DNA of 49,069 nucleotides from Myxococcales bacterium (GCA_016794545.1 JAEUJX010000126.1:1-49069); one strand, 5' to 3'; shown: positions 37,146-48,523, counted from the stretch's first letter. A program made the numbers and translations. Notes: generated from the sequence alone by a model not told the origin.

Positions 37146-39452
37146 TCACACCCGCTCGCGGCGCCGCGACCGCCGCCACGCTCGGTGTCGCAGGAGCGCC
37201 AGCACCACGAGCGTCATCGCGATCGGCGAGCCGGGAGCGGCCTGCGCGCCGCAGCAGCCGGAGCGCGGGGAGCGCGTCTTCGCCGGCGGCGGAGCCGATT
37301 GGTGCGGGCCCGACGCCGCGACGGCTCCCTCGGCGTCGACGGTGACCGCGCACGACGCGTCGAGGCTCACCACGGCGGGACGCGCGTCGATCGAGCCGCC
37401 GCTCGCGACCTCGACGTCGCAGGCCTCGCCGGTCCGCTTCGCCGTGATGCCGGAGCTTGCCGGGGCATCGAGCACGACGTGCGTGCCGGGCTTTGCCTGG
37501 TAGCGAAAGGCCGCACCGAGCGCGAGGGGCCACACCACGGCGGCGTCGCGCACGCCGCCGATCTGCACGCCGGCCCAGCCGTCGCCGCCGATCGCCGTGG
37601 CGGTGGCCGAGTGGGCCGGATCGGTGACCGCGATCGCGTGCACCGCGCGCGGTTCGGGCCCGGGGATCTCGATGCGGAAGTCGGTCGCGTCGAACCGCGC
37701 GGCGTCGCAGCGCCCCTTCGCTCCCGTGTCCTTGAAGCAGTCCTTCAGGCCGGTGCGGCCGATCGCGGGACCACGGCCGCCGCTCTTCGCGACGGTCGCG
37801 ATCGCGAGCTTGGTCGAGCCGACCTGCTTCTCCGCGCGGCCGGCCTTCGGATCGATCGACAGGCCGCCGGCGACGCGGAACCGCAGGTTCATCGGCCGCG
37901 TGTCCGCGTCGGTCGAGGCGCGGTCGACGACGAGCAGCACGGCGTCGGTGCCGGGCGTCGAGGGGACCAGCACCAGATCGCGGATCGCATCGGGCACGTC
38001 GCTCCTGCGCTCCTGGAACTTGTACGCATCCGAGTAGTCGCAGCGCAGCGCGACGATGCCGGACCGCGTCTGCTGGGCCCAGTCCCATCCGACCTTCTCG
38101 CCCCACGCGCCCTGGCTCGGGATGTAGTCCTTCGGCAGGTGCGCCGACGCGACGGTCGGCGCGTTGCTCGTGAGCGTCGACACCGAGCCGTACGGCGACG
38201 GATCGACGATCGCGTCGTCCTTGCCGCGGGACAGCACGAAGTTGCCCGCCTTCGGCTGGCGATGATCGACGTCGAGCGCGTGGTTGCACTCGGCGACCAG
38301 CCACACCGCCCTGGCGTCCCACCGCGTGCGCGCGAACACCGTCTGCGTCGCCGGCGTCGCGTACCACGTCGGCCAGGTCTCGCGCGGCGGGATCGCCGGC
38401 TTGCCGGGCGCCGCCGCCGCGAGCGCGTCGTAGAGCAGGAAGTCCTTGTCGACGAGCCCGAGCCGGTTGAGCTCGCCCTTCGCCCACGCGCGGTCCTCGG
38501 GGCTCGCCTCGCCGAGCGCGACCGCGTCGAGCGTCAGCACGTGCGGCGCGAGGTTCGGCTGCTCGTCCTCGGTGTCCTGCGCGGCGTACACGCGATCGCC
38601 CGGGGACATGCCGTGCACGTGGCGGCGAAGCACCGCGCCGAGCCACGCGTCGATGCCCTTGACCTCGATGCCGGCGGACCTCGCGATCCGCGCCGCGAGT
38701 GCGTAGTGCGCGACCGCGAGGGGGCCGTACTGCCAGCCCTCGGGCCAGTCGCCGCCGTCGAGGATGCCGCCGGCGGCGAGCGCGGCGGCCATGTCCTTGC
38801 CCCACAGCTCGTCGGCGACGAACGCCCAGCGCTTCGGGCCGTTCTCCTCCGCGGCCTCGCCGCCCTGGGCGATCGCGATCAGCGTGGCCGCGGCGAGGAA
38901 GCCCGACTGGTAGTTCGAGCCCGGCACCCGCGCGCGATAGCCCTTCTCGGTGTACCAGTCGAGCCACGCGGCCCAGCGCTCGCGCGCCTTCAGCCGCTGC
39001 GTCGGCGTGAGCTTGTCGTGGAGCCAGTCGTACGCGAGCGCGGTGTACGGCCCGAGGTTCCGGATCGCGTAGCCCGAGTCGCGGATCGCCGCCTTGTCCC
39101 CGCCCTGCTTGTCGCCGATCTTGTCGAGGTCGTCGAGCAAGGCGTCGAAGAAGCGGATGGCCGTCTTCGCGTGCTCCGGCTTTTCGGTGGCGGCCCACGC
39201 GACGAGGCACGCCTGGAGCACCCGCGACCACGCCGAGCCCATGTACACGGCGTGGTCGTGCTCGTCGGTGGTGCGCGCCTCGTTGCACAGGTTCACGGCG
39301 CCGACGACGGGCCCCCGCTCGAGCTTCGCCATCGCCCGGAACGCCGCCTTCGTCGGCGCGTCGAGCAACATCCGCGGGTGCGGACCGGCCGGCTCGGGTG
39401 GAGCGGCGTGCGCGACGGCCGACGTCAACAGCAGGACCAGGGCAGCTCGCAC
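37146..39452 (-). CDS. Heparinase II/III-like secreted protein with MYXO-CTERM-like tail
   Basis: 768 residues from GTG 39452. A signal peptide (RAALVLLLTSAVAHA, cleavage after AHA) precedes HPRMLLDAPTKAAFRAMA, the usual opening of alginate-lyase/heparinase-type toroid domains. The helical part spans about 25-370 and includes ILDGGDWPEGWQYGPLAVAHYA, with the Trp-Pro-Glu-Gly and Tyr-Gly-Pro elements seen near the active site of this superfamily. A beta-sandwich region follows to about 700 (FARTRWDARAVWL, GNFVLSRGKDDAIVDPSPYG). The end shows GCCGAQAAPGSP, a hydrophobic stretch and RHRAWRRSRRRERV, a MYXO-CTERM-like sorting tail. It probably cleaves or binds an acidic polysaccharide at the cell surface; substrate unknown. 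It lies 22 bases after the VWA paralogue stop. Confidence 0.78.
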   Translation of the reverse strand: MRAALVLLLTSAVAHAAPPEPAGPHPRMLLDAPTKAAFRAMAKLERGPVVGAVNLCNEARTTDEHDHAVYMGSAWSRVLQACLVAWAATEKPEHAKTAIRFFDALLDDLDKIGDKQGGDKAAIRDSGYAIRNLGPYTALAYDWLHDKLTPTQRLKARERWAAWLDWYTEKGYRARVPGSNYQSGFLAAATLIAIAQGGEAAEENGPKRWAFVADELWGKDMAAALAAGGILDGGDWPEGWQYGPLAVAHYALAARIARSAGIEVKGIDAWLGAVLRRHVHGMSPGDRVYAAQDTEDEQPNLAPHVLTLDAVALGEASPEDRAWAKGELNRLGLVDKDFLLYDALAAAAPGKPAIPPRETWPTWYATPATQTVFARTRWDARAVWLVAECNHALDVDHRQPKAGNFVLSRGKDDAIVDPSPYGSVSTLTSNAPTVASAHLPKDYIPSQGAWGEKVGWDWAQQTRSGIVALRCDYSDAYKFQERRSDVPDAIRDLVLVPSTPGTDAVLLVVDRASTDADTRPMNLRFRVAGGLSIDPKAGRAEKQVGSTKLAIATVAKSGGRGPAIGRTGLKDCFKDTGAKGRCDAARFDATDFRIEIPGPEPRAVHAIAVTDPAHSATATAIGGDGWAGVQIGGVRDAAVVWPLALGAAFRYQAKPGTHVVLDAPASSGITAKRTGEACDVEVASGGSIDARPAVVSLDASCAVTVDAEGAVAASGPHQSAPPPAKTRSPRSGCCGAQAAPGSPIAMTLVVLALLRHRAWRRSRRRERV

Positions 39453-39474
39453 TGCCCAGACCTTAGCCCAAGAC

Positions 39475-41070
39475 TCAGCGAGACGCCTGACGCCCCTTGA
39501 GTGTCATCGCCTTCTCGATCAGTGAGACAAGCTCACGGCGCTCCTCGCTGTCGCCCGCCGCCGCCTTCGCCATGTCGCGGATGTCGGCCAGGTTCCAGTG
39601 CTCGGCGTCCTGACCGCCGCGCAGCACGTCGGCGAACGCCGCCGTCGCGAACGCGAACCGGAAGTCGCTCGACGAATTCGCGAACGACTCGGCGGGACCG
39701 CCGACCATCGGGAACGCGGCCTCGGTCGCCGTCTCGGCATTCGGCGCCTTGTGCCGGATTCGAACGCCGCCGAGCGGCGCCTTGCTCTGCTTGCCCTGCG
39801 GCGTCAGCTCGACCTCGTAGAGCGCGGTGACCTGATGGCCCGCGCCGATCTCGCCGGCGTCGACCTTGTCGTTGCGGAAGTCGTTGTCCGCGATGTCGCG
39901 GTTCTCGTAACCGACGAGGCGGTAGCGCGAGACCATCGCCGGATCGAAGTCGACCTGGAACTTCGCATCCTTCGCGACGACCTCGAGCGTCGCCGTCAGG
40001 TCGGTCTGGAAGACTTTGGTCGCCTCGTCGAGCGAGTCGATGTAGAAGCTGTTGCCGTTGCCCTTGTCCGCGAGCTGCTCCATCAGCGCGTCCTTGTAGT
40101 TGCCCTGACCGAAGCCGACGGTCGTCAGCGTCACGCCCTCCTTCGCACGGCCCGCGATGATCTTCAGGATCTCCTCGTGCGTGTGCGCGCCGACGTTGGC
40201 GTCGCCGTCCGACAGCACGATCACGCGGGAGATCGCGCCGGGCCGCAGGCCCTGCATCGCCTGCTTGTACGCGAGGTCGAGCCCCGAGCCCATCGCCGTC
40301 GATCCGCCGGCGCGCAGCTCGTCGAGCGCCTCGGTGATGCGCGACTTGTCGCTCGTCGGCTCGAGCACGACGCGCGTCGAGCCCGCGTACGTCACGAGCG
40401 ACACCGTGTCCTTGTCGGTGAGGTTCGCGACGAGCGTCTTCAGGGACTGCCGCAGCATGTCGAGCTTGTCGCCGGACGACATCGAGCCCGAGACGTCGAC
40501 GAGGAACACGAGGTTCGCCGGCTTGCGCTCCTGCGCCGTCTTCGCCTTCGTCGCGACGCCGACGCGCACGATGTGGCGGCCCGGAGCCAGCGGCGACGGG
40601 GCGGCGTCCATGATCACCGCGAACGGCGAGTCGTTGCCCGGCTGCGGGAAGCTGTAGCGGAAGTAGTTGACGAACTCCTCGACGCGCACGCCCGCCGGCA
40701 CCGGCAGGTTGCCCTCGGTGAGCTTGCGCCGCGCGAGCGAGTACGACGCGGTGTCGACGTCCGCGGCGAACGTCGACAGGCGGTCCTTCGCCGCCTCGAC
40801 CCACGGGTTCTTGCCGTGGTCGATGTAGCCCTCGCCGCCCAGCTGGTCGCCCCGGATCGCCTCCGTGGGCGCGGCCGATGCGTAGCCGCCCGGCGCTCCC
40901 GAGCCCGCGCCCATCGCAGCCGTGGCTCCACCCGTGTCCCTGGCGGCCTTGTCGGAGATGTAGGGCGCCGCGGTGTTCTCGTGGGCCGCGCCGCGATCCG
41001 CCTTCTTGCTACAGGCCGGCACGAGCAGGGAGCTACACAGCAGCAGGGACGACAGGGTCTTGCGCATCAT
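39475..41070 (-). CDS. YfbK-type VWA lipoprotein (paralogue 2)
   Basis: 531 residues from ATG 41070, preceded on the minus strand by AGGAGG eight bases away; a second ATG follows at once. Lipoprotein signal MMRKTLSSLLLCSSLLVPAC (Cys20), then a 55-residue low-complexity linker. The YfbK N-terminal region (YIDHGKNPWVEAAKDRLSTF, DVDTASYSLARRKLTEG), VWA domain with MIDAS DVSGS at 192-196, GGSTAMGSGLDLAYKQAM and VIVLSDGDANVGA, and the C-terminal YfbK region (YRLVGYENRDIADNDF, IGAGHQVTALYEVEL, RFAFATAAFADVLRGG) follow. More than half of the aligned residues match paralogue 1, which faces it on the other strand. It heads a minus-strand operon with the heparinase-like and TonB-C genes. Confidence 0.9.
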   Translation of the reverse strand: MMRKTLSSLLLCSSLLVPACSKKADRGAAHENTAAPYISDKAARDTGGATAAMGAGSGAPGGYASAAPTEAIRGDQLGGEGYIDHGKNPWVEAAKDRLSTFAADVDTASYSLARRKLTEGNLPVPAGVRVEEFVNYFRYSFPQPGNDSPFAVIMDAAPSPLAPGRHIVRVGVATKAKTAQERKPANLVFLVDVSGSMSSGDKLDMLRQSLKTLVANLTDKDTVSLVTYAGSTRVVLEPTSDKSRITEALDELRAGGSTAMGSGLDLAYKQAMQGLRPGAISRVIVLSDGDANVGAHTHEEILKIIAGRAKEGVTLTTVGFGQGNYKDALMEQLADKGNGNSFYIDSLDEATKVFQTDLTATLEVVAKDAKFQVDFDPAMVSRYRLVGYENRDIADNDFRNDKVDAGEIGAGHQVTALYEVELTPQGKQSKAPLGGVRIRHKAPNAETATEAAFPMVGGPAESFANSSSDFRFAFATAAFADVLRGGQDAEHWNLADIRDMAKAAAGDSEERRELVSLIEKAMTLKGRQASR

Positions 41071-41138
41071 CGAGAGTTCCTCCTGGGCCCTCTCCGACGC
41101 GCGGCCTCACGGCGAGGTCTGCAAAGCTTCGTGCTTCA

Positions 41139-41158
41139 TTGTCGTGGCCCGGCGACAA
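41139..41158. promoter_or_regulatory. Inverted repeat in a divergent promoter region
   Basis: TTGTCG at 41139-41144 pairs perfectly with CGACAA at 41153-41158, eight bases apart. It sits in the 149-base gap between the divergent starts of VWA paralogue 2 (41070) and the membrane-anchored gene at 41220. This placement suits a regulator-binding site; nothing else in the gap is distinctive. Confidence 0.4.
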
Positions 41159-41219
41159 CTCTCCACCCAAGGTTTCGCGGTCCTGGAACAACCGCGCCGG
41201 GTCGTGCGTTCAGCGCCTG

Positions 41220-41732
41220 GTGCCCCGGCTCGCCTCCACGCTCACGGCCCTGCCCCTCGTGGTCGTCGCGGCCGGGGTCGGGCTCGTCGCGGCACTCCGG
41301 CCGCCCGGTGCAGCGCACGAGCCGCCGCCGATCACCATCACCGTGACGACCGATCCGCCCCGCACCGTGACGATCGCCGAACCGCCGCCGCCCGTCGCGC
41401 TCGTGCCGCTCCGCGCGAGCACCGAGCGCGACGTCCCGGCGCCGGACCTCGACGGTGACGGCACACCGGAGCGCTTCGACGCGCAGCCCGACAGCTGCGG
41501 CACCGGCGGCTGCGTGTATGACGTCTACCTGTCGACGTCGCCGGCCCGGCGCGCGGGCGAGATCGCCGGCAAGTGGGGCTACTGGACGGTGAGCCCGCGC
41601 CGCGGCCGCCCCGCCGACCTCACGACGGCGTGGTTCCTCGGTTGCTGCACGATCGCCGACACGACCTATCGCTTCGCGCGCGGCGCGTATCGCGAGGTCT
41701 CGCACGAGACCTACGATCCGCGCACGCGCTGA
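41220..41732 (+). CDS. Membrane-anchored protein with Asp-rich calcium-type loop
   Basis: 170 residues from GTG 41220 (PRLASTLTALPLVVVAAGVG...). One N-terminal hydrophobic helix (about 8-28) acts as an anchor or signal. A Pro/Thr-rich spacer (ITITVTTDPPRTVTIAEPPP) follows. The folded part begins DVPAPDLDGDGTPERFDAQPD, where DLDGDGTPE has the EF-hand/FG-GAP type Asp spacing, and carries four Cys (DSCGTGGCVYD, LGCCTIAD). It ends ETYDPRTR. Short calcium-binding or FG-GAP-like repeats of this kind are common in exported Myxococcota proteins. No family is recognised. The start codon choice is moderate; longer in-frame readings lack a signal peptide. Confidence 0.65.
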   Translation: MPRLASTLTALPLVVVAAGVGLVAALRPPGAAHEPPPITITVTTDPPRTVTIAEPPPPVALVPLRASTERDVPAPDLDGDGTPERFDAQPDSCGTGGCVYDVYLSTSPARRAGEIAGKWGYWTVSPRRGRPADLTTAWFLGCCTIADTTYRFARGAYREVSHETYDPRTR

Positions 41733-41753
41733 CCTCTCGGCAGCACGACGATC

Positions 41754-41770
41754 AGGTCACCGAAGCGGTG
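41754..41770. terminator. Small hairpin between convergent genes
   Basis: CACCG (41758-41762) pairs with CGGTG (41766-41770) around AAG. A second, looser pair, TGACCT (41730-41735) with AGGTCA (41754-41759), overlaps the upstream stop codon. Between two convergent genes (stops at 41732 and 41776) this may end transcription from both sides. There is no U-run. Confidence 0.3.
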
Positions 41771-41775
41771 CGCTG

Positions 41776-42717
41776 TCACATCACGCGCACCGGAGCCGTG
41801 CGCGCGTTGATCAGCCACGGCTTGTCGGGCGCGCGCTTGCGGATCTTGCCGATCCGCACCCAGTAGGTCTGTCCGCGCTTCAGCACCCACCGCTCGTCGG
41901 GCTGGCGCATGTCGAGGCCGCCGTAGCTCGCGCGCTCGCCGGGCAGGTTGAGTAGCGCGACGGTGGGATTGCCGAGCTCGTCGGCCACCTGCCAGCCGTC
42001 GCCCTCGTTCGCGGGCGGCGGGCCCACGACCTGGAAGTAGACCGCGTCGCCGTCGCGCGCGAGGCTGATCGTGCGCGCGCCCGACGGAAGCTCGCCGCTG
42101 GCGATCGCGTGCGAGGGCACCGGGGCCGGTGGATCCTTGAGGTCGCTCGGCGACGGCGGTGGGATTGGCTGCACCGTGTCGGCCTTCCAGTACCACTTCT
42201 TCGCGTCGTCGAGCAGCCACGCACCGTCGAGCGCGAGGCGATCGCCCTCCTTGACGTCGGCCTTCTTCGCGTCGGGGATCTGGACGCGGATGCCGAGCGT
42301 GCCGTTGCCCTCCGTATCGTCGACCAGCCAGTGGTACGGCGATGCGACGAGCGGCGGCTTCACGCCCGCATCGGGAGCCGCGGCCATCGGGCCGGGCACC
42401 ATGATCACCGGGCCGAGCCGGCCGTACACCACGCCGCGCTCGCCGCGGCGACCGAGGTACCGCGCGCGATCGATCACCGCCTGCCACGCCGAGAACGCGC
42501 CGAGCTCCGCGATCACCTTGCCCGGATCCGGCGGCTCGACCTCGTCCGGCTTCTTCGGCGCGTCCTCGGGCGGCAGGATCATCGCGTCGGCGCGCGGCGC
42601 ATCGCCGGTGACCGCGGCCGTACCGCTGCCCTCGCCCGCCGGCGGTGGGTCCTCGCCGCGCTTGCCCTGGCACGCCGCGACGGCGAGCGCGAGGAGGACG
42701 AGCGTGCGGGTCATCAT
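41776..42717 (-). CDS. Lipoprotein of unknown function
   Basis: 313 residues from the first of two adjacent ATGs (42717). The signal MMTRTLVLLALAVAACQG has Cys16 in the lipobox. A Pro/Asp/Glu-rich linker extends to about residue 65. The rest alternates Gly-rich beta strands (VVYGRLGPVIMVPG, YHWLVDDTEGNGTLGIRVQI, GDRLALDGAWLLDD, GDAVYFQVVGPPP, WVLKRGQTYWVRIGKI), suggesting a beta-sandwich or SH3-like repeat. I do not recognise the family. The C-terminus ends ARTAPVRVM. It is followed, on the same strand, by no close gene; the next gene upstream starts 29 bases away, so it may be the last gene of a short operon. Confidence 0.72.
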   Translation of the reverse strand: MMTRTLVLLALAVAACQGKRGEDPPPAGEGSGTAAVTGDAPRADAMILPPEDAPKKPDEVEPPDPGKVIAELGAFSAWQAVIDRARYLGRRGERGVVYGRLGPVIMVPGPMAAAPDAGVKPPLVASPYHWLVDDTEGNGTLGIRVQIPDAKKADVKEGDRLALDGAWLLDDAKKWYWKADTVQPIPPPSPSDLKDPPAPVPSHAIASGELPSGARTISLARDGDAVYFQVVGPPPANEGDGWQVADELGNPTVALLNLPGERASYGGLDMRQPDERWVLKRGQTYWVRIGKIRKRAPDKPWLINARTAPVRVM

Positions 42718-42745
42718 GACAAAACGCCGCCGCGGCCGACCGTAT

Positions 42746-43405
42746 TCAGCCCGCGGCGAGCGCGCGTGCGGCGTTGAGCGCGCGCGGCAGACCGAACGGC
42801 GACGCGCGCAGCTGGAGGATCAGCAGGTCGCCCTCGGTGGAGAGGCCCGACACGTTCACGACCGGCGTCAGCGTGCCGAGGATGCCGCGGACGCGATCGT
42901 TCTCGGCGAACTTCGGGTTCTGCATGAGGTCGAGCACGATGATGTCGTCGTGCGCCTCGACGAGCACCGGCGGGCGCTTCGGCATGAACTTGGCGAGGTT
43001 GCCCGGCTTCGACAGGTCGAGCGCGCCGCTCTTGATCAGGCCCGCGACCGGCGTGAACGACTCGCCGAGCACCTTCATGGTGACGTCGCTGATCCGCAGC
43101 GTGACCTTGAACTGCGTGTCGCTGACCTCGATGCGCTCGACGCGGATCGACGCGCCCGCGCGCACGGTGGTGCCCATCAGATCCACGGTCGCGCCGACGC
43201 CGATCGCCGGCGGCCGCGGCGAGATGGTCACGTCCTGCGGCGCCTTCTTCGAGGGCGGCGTGTTCGCGATGAACCAGCGCAGCGCATCGAGAGGCACCGC
43301 GATCCGCATCCCCAGCGCATGGCGCGCCATGCTCAGCATGGTGGTGGGGTTCTTGACCATGAAGCGACCTGCGGAACGGAGCGCAGCGCGGAGCGGAAGT
43401 GCCAT
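42746..43405 (-). CDS. Conserved-looking protein of unknown function
   Basis: 219 residues from ATG 43405. There is no signal peptide. The N-terminal 45 residues are basic and amphipathic (LRAALRSAGRFMVKNP, MLSMARHALGMRIAVPLDAL). The rest has a regular beta pattern (GVGATVDLMGTTVRAGASI, VERIEVSDTQFKVTLRI, VLVEAHDDIIVLDLM) ending with helices rich in Ala and Arg. The alternating strands and basic helix could indicate a membrane-associated or lipid-binding protein, but that is inference only. Its stop is 29 bases from the lipoprotein gene downstream on the same strand. Confidence 0.7.
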   Translation of the reverse strand: MALPLRAALRSAGRFMVKNPTTMLSMARHALGMRIAVPLDALRWFIANTPPSKKAPQDVTISPRPPAIGVGATVDLMGTTVRAGASIRVERIEVSDTQFKVTLRISDVTMKVLGESFTPVAGLIKSGALDLSKPGNLAKFMPKRPPVLVEAHDDIIVLDLMQNPKFAENDRVRGILGTLTPVVNVSGLSTEGDLLILQLRASPFGLPRALNAARALAAG

Positions 43406-43453
43406 GTCACGATCGTATAGCAGTGGGCCTCACCGCCGTCGCGAGGATCGCTG

Positions 43454-45847
43454 TCAAAACAGCACGATCCGCAGCGGTGAAGCGAGGACAGCACCGGCGA
43501 CCGGCGTGCCGTCGACGATCGTCGCGAACACCACACCGCCCGGCGCGTCCTCGGGTAGCGCGACGCGTCGCAACGGATCACCGCTCCGCGGATCGAGCAC
43601 GAGCACCGAGAGCAGACCGCGGCCGTGGGCGACCACGAGCGGGCTGCCGGCCGGTCCGCGCGCGAGCGGCAGGATCGCCGGCCACTCGATCGCGTAGTCG
43701 TTGCGCGCGCGTAGCCCGCCGCCGAGCTCGTACACCGTCAGCTGCCAGCTGTACCCGAGCGGCGGCGGAGGCACGATGGGCACCGACATCGGCGGCGAGC
43801 CGGGCTCCTTCGGCGGCGGGCGGCCGTAGATCGGCGAGAGCACGCGCAGCGGCGGCTTCGCCGGGTCCGGCGGGAGCGGCGCCGGGATCGGGCCTCCCTT
43901 CACCGCGCCGGTGACGAGCTCGCCGGACGCGCGCCACGTGAGGCCGAGCCCGGGCAGCGCCGCCGCCTCGCCGGTGAGCGCCGCGATCCGCAGCGCGTCT
44001 CCATCCTCGAGCTCCACCAGCACGCCGTCCTGCGACGGCGAGATCGCCCGCACGACGCCGTCGATCGCGAGCGACCACAGCGGCAGCATGTCGAGGTCGA
44101 GCACGCGCGCGGTGAGCCGGCCGCGCTCCGCGGCGACGATCAGCGTGCGATCGCCGGCGACCACCGCGGTCGCGCGCACGATCGCACCGTCGTCGGACGC
44201 GAGCCAGGCGCGGACGCGGCCCGTCTTCGCGTCGAGCACGTACGCGCGATCGGCGGCGTGGACGATCACCGCATCGCCGCGGGCCTGCACGGCATCGAGG
44301 CTGTCGCCCTCCCACTCCCAGGCGGGCGTGCCGTCGCGGGAGGTCGCGCGCACCGTCGCCGTGCCCGGCCGGTTGCCGCGCGCTCCGCACACCACGACCT
44401 CGCGCGCGACCGCGATGGCGATCGGCTGCCCGGCTCCACATCCGTCGGTGCGCTGCCACTTCCACGCGCGGGTGCGCAGGTCGACCGCCGCGAGGCCGGC
44501 GCCCGACGTCTCGCTGGGCTGCTGCTCGAGCGGCACGGTGTAGAGCACCGCGGGCTCCACGGGATCGACGATGACCGCGCCGACGGTGTGCTTGCCGGTG
44601 TCGGGCAAGGCGATCGCCGCGCCGACGTCGAGCGGTTTCGGATCCGGCAGGTCGCGCAGCTCCGCCGGAACCGCGACGCCCGGCGTCCGGGCGGGCAGCC
44701 GCAAGACGCGCGTGTAGCGCGGCGGGAGACCGACGCGGCGCACCGTCTCGGCCGGCGAGCCGTTCCAGCGCGAGGCGATGATCGCCGTGTCGCCGAGCAC
44801 CGCGCCCTCGGACGCGAGCGGGAGGTACGCGCGCACGCCGGCGCGATCGAGCACCACCGCGGTCAGCGGCGTCGCGCGCACGAGCCGCGCATCGCCGCGC
44901 TTCGCGAGCAGCTCGCCGAGCGCGGGCAGCGCGATCGGCGACGGCGGGCCGACCAGCGAGCGCGGCCAGCTCGCCACCCCGGCGGCCGTCGAGACCTCGA
45001 GCCGATCCGGCGCACCGCGCGCCTCCCACCAGCCGCGCACGCCGTCGATCCGCCCGGTGACCTTGCCGGTCGCGCGCTCGAGCGCGAGGAGCGTGCCGCC
45101 GCTCTCGACGACGATCGCGTCTCCATCGCACGCCTCGATGGAACCGACGGACCCGATCGGCGTCGCCCACGCCGCCGCGACGCCCTTCGCTCCCTCGATC
45201 ACGCGCACGAGCCGGCCGTCGCCCCCGAACGAGAACAGCTCGCGCCCCGCGTCGCCGCAGCTCGCGATGATCGACTCGGGGGACATGCCGGCCGGCAGGT
45301 CGATCCGCGCGATCTCGTCGCCGGTGCCGGCATCGAGGATGATCGACACGCCCGCATCGGCGGTGACGACGCGGTCGTCGGTCAGCGCGATGTACGGCAG
45401 CTCGCTGCGCCACGCGACCTTGCCGTCGAGCGACACGCCGCGCGTGCCGGCCGCGGCCGCGCAGACGATCGCCTGCTCGGTGACGCCGACGATCGGCCCG
45501 TCGCACGCGGTCGGATCGCGCCACAGCACGCGGCCCGCGTCGATATCGACGAGCTCGACCGCGGGCCGCTCGCCGAGCGTGCCGTAGATCGCGGCGCGCG
45601 CGGGTCCCGGTCCAGGCACCGCCCACGGCGTCGGCAACCGGAGGGGGAACGTCACGTCGCCTGTCAGCCCCGCCGGCAGCGCGGGCTGTGGCGCCTGGCT
45701 GCGACCGATGTGCCCCATGACGTCGCCGAGCGGCCACGCCGGCGGAGGCGGTGGATACACCCACCGCGGGGGTGGCGCCTCCGGTGGGGGCGCAGGTGCC
45801 TCGCACGCGATCAGCGCGCAGAGCGCCAGCGGGACCGTGCGGTGCAC
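43454..45847 (-). CDS. PQQ-like beta-propeller lipoprotein
   Basis: 797 residues from GTG 45847. Lipoprotein signal [16 protein letters not shown] (Cys15), followed by a Pro-rich spacer ([20 protein letters not shown]). Most of the protein consists of PQQ/WD-type blades: [124 protein letters not shown], and [20 protein letters not shown], each a separate repeat. Up to about ten blades suggests two propellers or one large one. There is no PQQ-binding active site, so it is probably a scaffold or binding protein on the outer surface rather than a dehydrogenase. It lies 13 bases after the thiolase stop on the same strand. Confidence 0.82.
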   Translation of the reverse strand: MHRTVPLALCALIACEAPAPPPEAPPPRWVYPPPPPAWPLGDVMGHIGRSQAPQPALPAGLTGDVTFPLRLPTPWAVPGPGPARAAIYGTLGERPAVELVDIDAGRVLWRDPTACDGPIVGVTEQAIVCAAAAGTRGVSLDGKVAWRSELPYIALTDDRVVTADAGVSIILDAGTGDEIARIDLPAGMSPESIIASCGDAGRELFSFGGDGRLVRVIEGAKGVAAAWATPIGSVGSIEACDGDAIVVESGGTLLALERATGKVTGRIDGVRGWWEARGAPDRLEVSTAAGVASWPRSLVGPPSPIALPALGELLAKRGDARLVRATPLTAVVLDRAGVRAYLPLASEGAVLGDTAIIASRWNGSPAETVRRVGLPPRYTRVLRLPARTPGVAVPAELRDLPDPKPLDVGAAIALPDTGKHTVGAVIVDPVEPAVLYTVPLEQQPSETSGAGLAAVDLRTRAWKWQRTDGCGAGQPIAIAVAREVVVCGARGNRPGTATVRATSRDGTPAWEWEGDSLDAVQARGDAVIVHAADRAYVLDAKTGRVRAWLASDDGAIVRATAVVAGDRTLIVAAERGRLTARVLDLDMLPLWSLAIDGVVRAISPSQDGVLVELEDGDALRIAALTGEAAALPGLGLTWRASGELVTGAVKGGPIPAPLPPDPAKPPLRVLSPIYGRPPPKEPGSPPMSVPIVPPPPLGYSWQLTVYELGGGLRARNDYAIEWPAILPLARGPAGSPLVVAHGRGLLSVLVLDPRSGDPLRRVALPEDAPGGVVFATIVDGTPVAGAVLASPLRIVLF

Positions 45848-45860
45848 GATCCCGTGAGTA

Positions 45861-47093
<1,233 letters not shown>

Positions 47094-47191
47094 GACCAGA
47101 ACCTCCGATTGTTCGCCGAGCTTGCGAGGCGAAATTGATGCGCGGAGGATGGCCGATCTTTCGCGCGCCGTCCACGGGCGCCATCCAGCTG

Positions 47192-48523
47192 TTACTCGAA
47201 GGGATCCAGCGTCGGCTTCAGGCTGGCGAGCTCCGCCTTCGTCGGGAAGTAGTCCCCGGTCGACCAGCGCGGTGGGCTCCGGCCGTCCGGGCGGAGCCGC
47301 GCGCCCAGCAGTTTCATGACTCTGTCCCACGGCACCATGCCGATCATGTTCGGCTTCAGGTCGGGCTCGGTGCCTTCGAGCTCGATGAAGCCGATGAAGT
47401 CGGCGTGCGGCATCAGGGTCGGCACCGTCTTGGTCCACGTCGCGTAGCTCGCGACCTGCGTCCCGTCCCGGGTCTGGACCACCGTGTAGCTCGCGACGAA
47501 CACGTCGTCGCCGAGCCGCTCCTGGAGCGGCTCCTTCTGCTCCGCGTAGAGCGACTGGCGGCCGGTCGTCGCCAGCGCGTGCATCCGCCGCTTCACCTCG
47601 GGCGTCGGCCCCGGCTCGCAGTCCTTCCAGGTCCGCGCCGTCAGGCAGAGCGGCACCGTGTGGATCGGGCGCGGCTCCTCGGACGCCTTGTCGGCGAGGT
47701 CGGCCATCGCGAGCAGCGCCTTCCCGTCGTCGGCGCTCGCCAGGTACAGCGTGTCGCGGTTCGGGATCACGGCGACGACGGTGCCTCTCAGCTTCAGCTT
47801 CGCGATCTCCTCGAACAGGAAGATGCGCGACGAGTCGTAGTTGTCGTGCGCGGGGCTCGTCCACAGCCCGGGCTGGACCTCGCGGAACGGGACGCCCTTC
47901 GCGGCGAGGTTCTTCGTCGCGATCTCCATCGCCTGCTCGAGCGTCACGCCCCAGGTCTCGAGCTGCTTCCGGGTCGCGATCATCATGGACGCCTCGCGGT
48001 CGACCGCGATCCCCGCGCCCGTGACCTCGCCGATCGGCACGAACACCGCCGAGTCCTTCGGCGGCTCGTCGGTCGCCTTCATCTGCAGCGCGTAGTCGAA
48101 GTACATGCCCGCGCGCACGGCGGGCAGCAGCTGGCCGCGCACGGTCTCGAGCTTGTCGGCGCTCTCGTCGTGCGAACCGGAGAACGAGGCGGCCACGCGC
48201 GCGATCGCCGTGGCGCGCTCGGCCGGCGGCGTCTTCAGGTACTCCGCGTACAGGTTCGTCGTCGAGATCTGCGCGTTCCCATCGGTGACCAGGGACTTCG
48301 CCGCGTCGAACGTGTACGGCGCGGCGCTGCCGCTGCCGCTGCCAGCCGCGATCGCCGGGTGCTTCTCGAGCTCGGCGATCAGGAGCTTCGCGTAGTCGGC
48401 CTCGCTGAGGTCCGCGGCCGGCGCCGCCGAGCCGGCGGTCTCGAGGCGCTCGGGCTTCTGATCGTTCTTGCCCTTGCACGCGACGACAGCCAGGACACCC
48501 ACCGCGAGGACGACCGTGCGCAT
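47192..48523 (-). CDS. Lipoprotein resembling the DUF1444/YtpQ family
   Basis: 443 residues from ATG 48523. Signal [18 protein letters not shown] gives a lipobox with Cys16, then a charged and Gly/Ser-rich linker to about residue 70. The body shows [75 protein letters not shown] and [10 protein letters not shown]. This order (helix, LPxVR, strand with Asp, TxxxLxxWGxxxxxxxxxAxxNL) resembles DUF1444 (YtpQ) proteins, normally cytoplasmic; a lipoprotein version would be unusual. The C-terminal 100 residues ([20 protein letters not shown]) look like another alpha/beta unit. The role is unknown. It lies 14 bases after the Cys-rich gene's stop on the same strand. Confidence 0.7.
   Translation of the reverse strand: MRTVVLAVGVLAVVACKGKNDQKPERLETAGSAAPAADLSEADYAKLLIAELEKHPAIAAGSGSGSAAPYTFDAAKSLVTDGNAQISTTNLYAEYLKTPPAERATAIARVAASFSGSHDESADKLETVRGQLLPAVRAGMYFDYALQMKATDEPPKDSAVFVPIGEVTGAGIAVDREASMMIATRKQLETWGVTLEQAMEIATKNLAAKGVPFREVQPGLWTSPAHDNYDSSRIFLFEEIAKLKLRGTVVAVIPNRDTLYLASADDGKALLAMADLADKASEEPRPIHTVPLCLTARTWKDCEPGPTPEVKRRMHALATTGRQSLYAEQKEPLQERLGDDVFVASYTVVQTRDGTQVASYATWTKTVPTLMPHADFIGFIELEGTEPDLKPNMIGMVPWDRVMKLLGARLRPDGRSPPRWSTGDYFPTKAELASLKPTLDPFE

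Noticed and set aside
41756-41779. Two GTCAC copies as another Pho box.
   Set aside because: They are 19 bp apart, off the 11-bp grid, and lie between the 3' ends of convergent genes.
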